DNA from: Zygnema cylindricum
Taxonomy: Eukaryota; Streptophyta; Zygnematophyceae; Zygnematales; Zygnemataceae
Assembly: GCA_037447655.1 (NCBI GenBank)
Contig: JBBHKE010002243.1
Location: forward strand, 1-19,236
Direction: 5' to 3'
Length of the DNA stretch: 19,236 bases
The notes beneath the pieces are model-generated. The model was not told where the DNA came from. It did not search any database and was given only the letters and a program-made list of their open reading frames with translations. How positions within the stretch are numbered: position 1 is the stretch's first letter; each line of letters opens with the position of its first letter. Made by a program: the position numbers and the translations under genes. Below, in pieces: positions 1 to 7,864 of the stretch.

Positions 1-924
1 GCTATAACTTTTAAAATATAACTCCAAATAGCGTGATTCTTTCGCGGACGTCTACCAAATTTAGTACTCTATAATCATAATACCTAAATACCCCTTTATA
101 AACAAGTTCGATCCGCTATTGCTGTTATAAGAAGCCCATGGATGCTTGTCAAATTGTCTTAGGCAGACATACTTTGACAAAAAAAATGCTTTAGCCAGGA
201 TGCGAACTTGGCCCTACAAGTTACTGTAGTGAAATATCTACCAATTGTCCGTAACCAATTGATGTAGAAGTTGCGATACACATGTAGAGTGTGATAACTA
301 TTAAATACAAACAATTATTTAGGGCTCATTTAACGGAAAAACTTATAAACTGCAGTACATGTGAAATTCTATTTTTTTACATATACGGAATAAGACGGAT
401 ACAAAATCATTAACGATTTTTTCAAATCGTTCAATGCGTTACCTACGTATAATTCACGCGTTTAAATCGTTCGTAAAATGCGGTTTGAACAACTATGACA
501 AAAATGTTCAATTATTATAAATAAAATACATTTGTGAAATGCGCACTAAATTTTGGTTGTCGCATGTGATTAACACATCAACTTTGCTCCAATTGGGAGG
601 GAAGCCCATTGAGGAGCTCAAAGAGCCCTTAGAGGAACTTATTGATGCACCTTACATCGAAGGAGGTGTTATACGTCATAAACTGCATTAGGCTGGATAT
701 TGTCGAAACATTGGGCAAGTTTCTTCATAACCAAATATAAAAACAATTGTCAACCTTTAAAAGAGTCCCTCTCTATTTGAAACGATTAATGGACTTCACC
801 CCTCACTCTCCGTGGAAAGCATGACAACATACAAATACACCTATTCACAACGGTAGAATGGGGAGGGGACTCACCAAAAAAAAAATCAACAACAGATTAC
901 CTACTTAACATTGGAAATAACAAA
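1..924. other. AT-rich DNA, nothing recognised
   Basis: No long open frame, RNA gene or clear repeat is seen on either strand. It may be further decayed sequence upstream of the copia relic, but I cannot match any part of it to a family. Confidence 0.5.
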
Positions 925-1215
925 ATTTGGAGCGACAATATCAGTTAGAGTTATAAGTATAAGACAATCACATTGTCCGCTTTGGAGGCAGAATGCATGG
1001 AGGTAGCAGCTACACTAAAAGAAGTTCTATGGTTAACGAGATTTTTGTATAAACTCGGATTCACGCAAGCTAGGAGAACCATTATTTGTACCGACAAGCA
1101 CAATTGTCTTGCACTAATGAAAGCTAATTAACCATCTGAAGACTAATCATATTGCAATGAGGAATCATATGAGATAATGCTTCAACAGAAGCCATGGTGA
1201 TTTAATACACGTTAG
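925..1215 (+). pseudogene. Ty1/copia RNase H relic
   Basis: The frame near 965 reads LSALEAECMEVAATLKEVLW, then LTRFLYKLGF and ICTDKHNCLALMKA. This matches the copia RNase H pattern LSTTEAEYMA...KE..WL...L and the D(N)...A..L segment. After a stop and a frameshift it goes on with KTNHIAMRNHMR, the RTKHID.R.H..R block. Several stops make it inactive. No LTR is seen on either side. Confidence 0.75.
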
Positions 1216-2690
1216 ATAAAGGGAATCCAACATATATGTTAAGTAAGACAATCTTAACTATAAAAAACAAACAATTTTAACTATAAAAAACTAACTTTTT
1301 TTATGCAACTAAAGCATAGATAAGTAAGGCGTAGTTTTCAATAAAGCATAGGGGCTCAACAACAAAGAAAAAACAAAGGATGAAAAATTATCCGTAAGCG
1401 GCGGCAACAACGCCTAAAGTAAAAGACATTCCACCCACACATTTTTTTTTTTAAGGTAAAGGACCCTAAAATAGATTAGTAGTTGATGTGTAAATAAATG
1501 TTAAATTTTGTTGGTATTAAGTCCTTGAACCCGAAATACATTTATTAACAATGTTTTTTTGCTTTACTCTCATATCTTTTTCACATTATTAACAATTCAC
1601 GATGTAATTTTCTTCGTGGACGATTCGTTTACGTGAACATTATTTGTTTCGTTTAATTTCATGCGAGGAAACTTGTACGTATAGGGCTTTTTAAACTCTA
1701 CAACGTGTATCGTTAGAGTGTAAATAAATCATTAGTGTAAAAACATAATTAGTGTTATTGACTCTATTTTGGTTCAAAGGGCACAACGCCAACAAAACCT
1801 AATTGTTAAATTATGCATCTCACACATCTATTGGGATACACATTCTTATAGTTTAGTCAGCATAATATGTGGGCACATAGTCGACGTTTTAACATGTGAG
1901 AACAAGTTTGTGTGATTTTTCCTTGTCTTTATTTTTAAGAACCAAATATGAGTACGCTTTCATGTTTCAACACCACTCACTTTCTCGCCTCGACGTCGTT
2001 ATTGAGTACATTTGTTGAAAAAAATGATATTTTATAGTACGGATTTGCGCATTTCGTACGCTACACTGTTTGCTAGCCGTAAAATTAGAGTCATTGACGC
2101 TAATTAATCCATTACTATATTAGTGTGAAGAAATATATAGTATTATTAATTTTGGTTTAGGTTAGAGGATCAATATTGTGGGGCATGAATATGGTGTTAT
2201 TCAAACTAAGCTATTCACATTGCAGTTTCATTTGAAGTAGTTTTTTTTCACGTTGTTCCTTAGTCTACATATAAGTCCAACACCTTTCGTGTATTAAAGT
2301 TTTTAAGTTTCAATTCAGCAGGTGAGTTAAAAAGCCAGCTTGTGAGTTAGTAAGTTATTGCGTTGGCGATGCGTCAGTAATGTATGAAGAAAACGATCAA
2401 AATAATATGATTCTATTTTGGGATTGTAGAGTTTGTCTTAATGTTGTGTCTACGAGATTCAATGCTGTAAGGTGAGTTGGTGAGATTTGTGTTCCATCGT
2501 GCATCCACATTGAGAAATTTGTGAATTTTGTACGCGTTCCTATTTAGCATTGATCCTATCAACTTTTAGAAATGTCATGAATTTAATTGATTACCTTTGT
2601 TTTATAATATGAGAACTTGCATAGTTGATCTCTGCTTCGATATTGAAGATACACAATTACAAATAAACCAGCGATAGGAATCAACCTCAA
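1216..2690. other. AT-rich intergenic DNA, nothing recognised
   Basis: Frequent stops in all frames. No LTR ends, tRNA or terminal inverted repeats could be identified. Confidence 0.5.
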
Positions 2691-2692
2691 CA

Positions 2693-2908
2693 CTATTTGA
2701 AACAGTAGGGCTTCAACCATGCGTAGTACAAACAGGGAGGATCGGCCTTCCCATCAGCGTACGGACGTACGATTGTTGATGCCCCAAAATTTAGGGCATC
2801 CAAAATTGACGTGACAAGGCCGTCAAGGCGTTCGCTCTCCACATGTGCCCTATCTTCGTGGAAGTTCCCGCTCTCTTGCTGAAATATTTTGACCACCAAT
2901 CGAGCCAT
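2693..2908 (-). CDS. Unrecognised small ORF, 71 aa
   Basis: ATG-initiated frame on the minus strand, starting MARLVVKIFQQESGNF. It is not low-complexity and has a mixed acidic/hydrophobic composition. I do not recognise it. It would be divergent from the fucosyltransferase and share its promoter region. It could be a small gene, an exon end or chance. Confidence 0.2.
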   Translation of the reverse strand: MARLVVKIFQQESGNFHEDRAHVESERLDGLVTSILDALNFGASTIVRPYADGKADPPCLYYAWLKPYCFK

Positions 2909-2929
2909 TGTACTTCAAAACTGTACGGC

Positions 2930-3449
2930 TACTTAAGAGAAAGTACATGTGAGCGTAGAACCAAAAGCAACAGATTAGCCGTACTGTCGCGGCATCGGAA
3001 GTGGCCACGAGGTCAACGAATCCTGCCCGGTTGGAAATTTCTGTCTTTTGTCACTCTTGTAGCACCATAATTTCTTTAAGAAGTAGTACAAGTAGAACAT
3101 ACTCTCTGATCTAGGTTGACGTCATGCTTTGGAGAAGTGACACGTGGCAGCGGCAGTAAATAGTATTCAAGGAGGTTGAAGTTTTATTAAGGTTTTCCCT
3201 CCCACAATTAGGGTTTTTGCAGCATTTTCCTGCAGACGAAGGGCGTGCTTTCAATGCCTGTTTCCGGCCGCAAGGTACAATCGCATTTTCTCGATCCTCC
3301 GTACGAATTCGATTTTGCAATCTGTGCATAAAAATGAATGTCGATTTTGAAAACTGGAAATTGGAGCCAGAAGCCGACAAACAACCTGTGTTTAAACACA
3401 GCGTGCAGGTGTACGGAACCGTACGAACGAAGTACGGATTTTTGGACGA
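2930..3449 (+). promoter_or_regulatory. Promoter and 5' leader of the fucosyltransferase gene
   Basis: Plant promoter-type motifs cluster here: palindromic TGACGTCA (bZIP, as-1/CRE-like) at 3117-3124; CACGTGGC (G-box/ABRE core) at 3141-3148; a weak TAAATA at about 3158; and a telo-box TAGGGTTT at 3209-3216, usually near transcription starts. This suggests bZIP control and a start near 3200, but neither is proven by sequence. The likely leader after 3220 contains upstream ATGs. Confidence 0.5.
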
Positions 3450-3459
3450 ATGTGGCTGA
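3334..3459 (+). other. uORF overlapping the main start codon
   Basis: An ATG at 3334 opens a 41-codon frame ending in TGA 3457-3459, which overlaps the main ATG (3450) by 10 nt in another frame. A further out-of-frame ATG lies at 3338. If transcription starts near the telo-box, these would dampen translation of the main frame. A good donor inside it (CAG|GTGTAC, GT at 3409) could instead remove part of the leader. Confidence 0.4.
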
Positions 3460-3515
3460 AGCTCATCTTGGCAGTCGGCGTTTTGCTGAACTGCGCACAT
3501 GGCACCGTGGCAGAG
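3450..3515 (+). CDS. Exon 1: N-terminal signal anchor
   Basis: Encodes MWLKLILAVGVLLNCAHG and four more residues. The run LILAVGVLL is a short hydrophobic segment expected to be the signal anchor of a type II Golgi protein; a cleavable signal peptide is the alternative. The frame is closed upstream by a stop near 3397, and 3450 is the first ATG after it, which decides the start. The donor is AG|GTGAGG, phase 0. The join to exon 2 rests on splice signals and phase only, since this end of the family is not conserved. Confidence 0.72.
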
Positions 3516-6500
3516 GTGAGGGGAGGGGAGAAGGGGAGGGGGAGAGAGAGAGAGGAGGGGGAGGGAGAGGGGGGAGGGGGGAAAGGGGGGGGGGGAGGGG
3601 GCAAAATGGAGGGGCGAAGACTACCATAGTCAAGTGTGAAATAATAAGCCACTTTGGTAACATTTTTATGTGAATTTTTTTATTGAATGGTTTTTCTCTG
3701 AAAAGCTTTATCAAAATGTCATTTTTTTTCTGCGATATGTTTATTGACTTTTTTTTTGTTTTTTCTGTTGTTGTTCAGGAGGCCTCGCATTCGTCCTGTC
3801 GGAGTAAAGAGGAGCGGCATCTCTACCACACCGCATTTAGAGAGGAGGTGAGAATGGGCACCTCTACCACACGGCATTTAGAGAGGAGGTGAGAATGGGC
3901 ACCTCTACCACACCGCATTTAGAGAGGAGGTGAGAATGGGCACCTCTACCACACCGCATTTAGAGAGGAGGTGAGAATGGGCACCTCTACCACACCGCAT
4001 TTAGAGGAGGTGAGAATGGGCAGCGAACATGGGAGGGAGGTGGTAGACTTGGCACTTCGCACTCTTATTCTTTCTTACAAATAGTGTGTACTAAATGTTT
4101 GTGTACTAAATTGTTCGTGTACTATTTGTTTGTGTACTGAATGCCACATATGAAATCCCTTATTAAACCGTTTGTGTAAATTAGTCATTGTCACTTTTTG
4201 TCTTTTTCGTTTCATTTGACTTTTAGTTAACTCTCTATTAAATGGTCATTTGGTTATTATTACTTGTTCTCTTTCATTTGATTTTAGTTAGCACTCGTTT
4301 AGTCAAGTTCGATTAATAATCTTCGGTATTGGTAAATTGACCATCGCGATGATTGCTATATTATGTATTTTATACAACGCGTGGTGACTAATGTATTGTT
4401 ATCGCGTATGTATTTTTTTACATAGATAGGATGACTATACACTGTTACTGTGTACAATACAACATTATATATACGACAAAGATTTTTATTATCAAAACCG
4501 TCATAGTTAAACCATCGAAGTACGAAACATGATTGAAATGGAAAATTGTTCACAACCATTAAAGGCATAGTTGTTCAATTAGTACGGTTTTTGACTTTTT
4601 TACTATTTTTGGGTAGTATTGGTTGATTTTATACTTTTTGTAAATTTTGTATGGTTTTCATTGTATGGCCAAATGTACGGGCAGTGTCCCCTCAAACAAA
4701 CCCTTGAAAATATTTAAAAGAACAAAAAATAAACGAAAATGAACGAAACTATACGGAAGTGTATCTTTAAAATCCGAAAAGTACGGAAAATGTAAGGCAG
4801 TTGTACTGAATTATAAGTGAATGCACAAGAAGGTACCCTAACAACCCTAAAATTCCCTTAGATAACCCTAAGAAGTACGAAAATCTACGAACACTATATG
4901 CCATAAAAGTACGGAAAATGTAAGGCAGTTGTATTGAAATATACGGGAATATACGAGAGTGTACGCTAACAACCCTAAATCCCCCCTTAATAACCTTTAA
5001 AAGTACAAAAATATACGGACAGTGTACGTCATAATGTATTGAATGTCTGAATTATAAGGGAATGTAAGTGAATGTACCATAAGAACCATAGTTCAAAAGT
5101 AGGCTTTTATTAGTAGGCCTTTGGTTGGCGCCTTTGGCTTAAGTTGTGTTATGGACTTTTCATGTGATCTTCTTAGATCGCTACTTTGATCAGCCACCGT
5201 CCAATAGTCCGAATGTGACGGTTTAAATAAAACCTTTTCGTCCTAATGTTTTAATTGGTTCAATTTTTGGTCCGGATGTTTTAATTGGTCCAATTTGGTC
5301 GGAATACAATATGGGTCTTAAGGGTATATTGTATTTTTTGCGTACAATAGGCATATTGTATGGGTGTACTTTCACCTACTTTTGAACTATGATAAGAACC
5401 CTAAAAAGTAAAGAAATATACAAACACTGTACGTAAATGTATGTAATACAGCTGTACTGAAATATACGGTAATGTACCCTAACAAGTAACAACCCTAAAA
5501 CCCCTCCTAAACTAACCTCAAACAGTACGGACGTATACGGAAATTGTAATGAAAGTGTACGGGTTCAAAGTAGGGTACATTGTAGGGTACGCATTTTCTT
5601 AACACTTCATAATTGTTGGATGCGTTGTGCGTAGTCTTCATGCTTTTCATGCGTGCATAATATGTGAATTGAAAAACTATGATTGAAGGATACCGATGGA
5701 AAACCCAAATGTACTAACAAAAATCACCAAAGCTAACCAACACTAACAGCGAGATATTGAAAGCGATAAAAAAAGGTACAAGAGCACTAAAAACTACGCT
5801 TGTTATATTGTAGCACTAAGTTCTTTACTTCTCACAATTCGGTCTATACTTTGGAGAATGATAGCACGGAACTCCAGTCCGGCTTGCGCTGCAGTTATTT
5901 GACCGCACTCCATAGGCTCAAAATTACAGGACAAAACAGAACAAAACAGCATAGCACAAGAATAACAAAAGAACAAAAGAACAAAACAAAAAAAAAGAGG
6001 GAGGACAGAAAGTGGGGGAGAGGGGGGAGAGAGGAGAGGGAAGGGGGGAGGGGAGTAGTATGTGACTTCAAATTAGATACCTACTTTTAAGGTTTCTTCA
6101 CTTTTTTGAATTTATGTTTTGAAATACAATTCCTTACTTTCGTAGAATGTTTATTTGGCAATGCAGTTCATGTCTAATTCCATTGCATTTTGAATTTTCA
6201 ATCTAGGGCATATCCTTTCCTCAATTGATGAGTTTCTAGTATTTCACTTGGTCCTGAGGCAAGGAAAATTTGAGAAGAACTGAAACTACAAATAATTTAA
6301 AGTGTGTCAGGCCAAATACTTTGTCATATTCTTGAATTGACCATTAAATCCTCCTTCAAATTCTATACATAATCCTGATTTTTCATAATATCTTCCTTCA
6401 AATTGTTTATCAGATTCTTGACCAGTCCATTAAAAGCATTTTTCAAGCAATTCATCAAATTTTTTGAATTGACCATTAAATGCTTTCTTGGTTGAAGTTT

Positions 6501-7819
6501 TTTTTTTTGGACTTATTGTTTTTGCAGCCATCCAAGGCATTTGTGGAAAAATTGAGAGAATATGAAAAGATGCACAAACGTTGTATGCAAGAAGACGTTT
6601 GGAAAGGCAACTTTTTTTGGAATTCCACAAAGAATACAGGTGGGACGATAATATTGTAGCCTTTATGGGGTTAAACGTATGGGTCGTAGTAACCCATACA
6701 AGCTGACGTTACTGCCTAGTAATGCCTGGTAATGCACTAAAAAGTGTGTGAATCTTACACTTTTCTGTACGATTAGTGTGATTACTGTCCAAAAACGCTA
6801 GTAATCGCTTTTGTGCAATCACCCCCACATAACGAATGTTTGGTATCTGAAACTAATTAAAACAGGCGGTTGTCGATTTCCCATGTTGTAGACGCATCTC
6901 TTCCACAATGTCGTTATGTCATCGCCGTGGGAGTCTATGGTTTTGGAAATCGCGTTCATGGACTAATTTCCACTTTCCTGTATGCTCTTCTCACCAATCG
7001 AGCTCTAATTACCACCCGGGCCAGCGATTCCCTACTTTTCTGCAACCCATTTCCGGAATCGACTTGGATTTTGAATAAGGCCGAGACTACAGTTATGCGA
7101 GGCTTTGGAAGAGCTGTGCATGTACCAACGGTTATTGAAGAAAAGCCTCAACGGTGCATTTCAGCAGCTCCCTTTTTTAAGTTTGAAATGTGGTTGTAAG
7201 CATTTAAATCATAGAATTGTTAAGAATGAGTATACAAACTTTTCTCATCCTATTCCATGTTTTGCTAATATGTCGGTGTTCTTGCGTTTTATGCCAATCT
7301 ATTTTGCAGATAGCAGATTGTAATAGTAATAGAATGACAATGTTGTGAAGGCAGCTAATGAAAGTTACACATTACCAACTTTTTTGTGCCCTCAAGATCC
7401 TTCTGTGTTGTCGAACAACTTGCATTTAAGTCTCATTCTGTGAAATTCAAAATTTACTGAAGATATAAAATAATAATCATCATTTTTTGCAATTATAGTC
7501 GATGTCCAGTCAATAATTACAATCATGAGTTTCAGGGCATAGCCGCAGAGAAACAGGGCACACGTAAAAACTTAACTTTGTAGGTTTTGATGTTATGTAT
7601 GGATTTCATCATCACGGGGGCGTAATTTTGAAGCATATCTCCTTTTTATGTATGCTAGAAGAAGATTCTTGTAATTGAGTTTGTTCCTCCAATGGTGGTT
7701 ATTCACTCAATGGTTTTCATGTTAATTGCTCCAATTTTGAAGGTCCTGCGAACTAAAATTGTTTATCCATGCAAAGTTTCTTAATCCTGCGTGTGTGTGT
7801 GTATATATATATACATACT

Positions 7820-7864
<45 letters not shown>

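Noticed and set aside
3338-3714. Open frames rich in Gly/Arg/Glu or Pro/Ser
   Set aside because: They arise from the purine tract on either strand.
3821-4023. CRISPR-like direct repeats
   Set aside because: The units are head-to-tail without spacers, in a plant intron.
5814-5933. Candidate extra exon in intron 2 (reads LENDSTELQSGLRCSYLTALHR in one frame)
   Set aside because: It lacks a usable donor, its acceptor is out of phase, and exon 2 joined to exon 3 already aligns without a gap to FUT1-type proteins.
6866-6891. Alternative exon 4 acceptor AAACAG|GC at 6865/6866
   Set aside because: It is out of phase with the strong exon 3 donor; TTGTAG|AC at 6891/6892 restores the frame.
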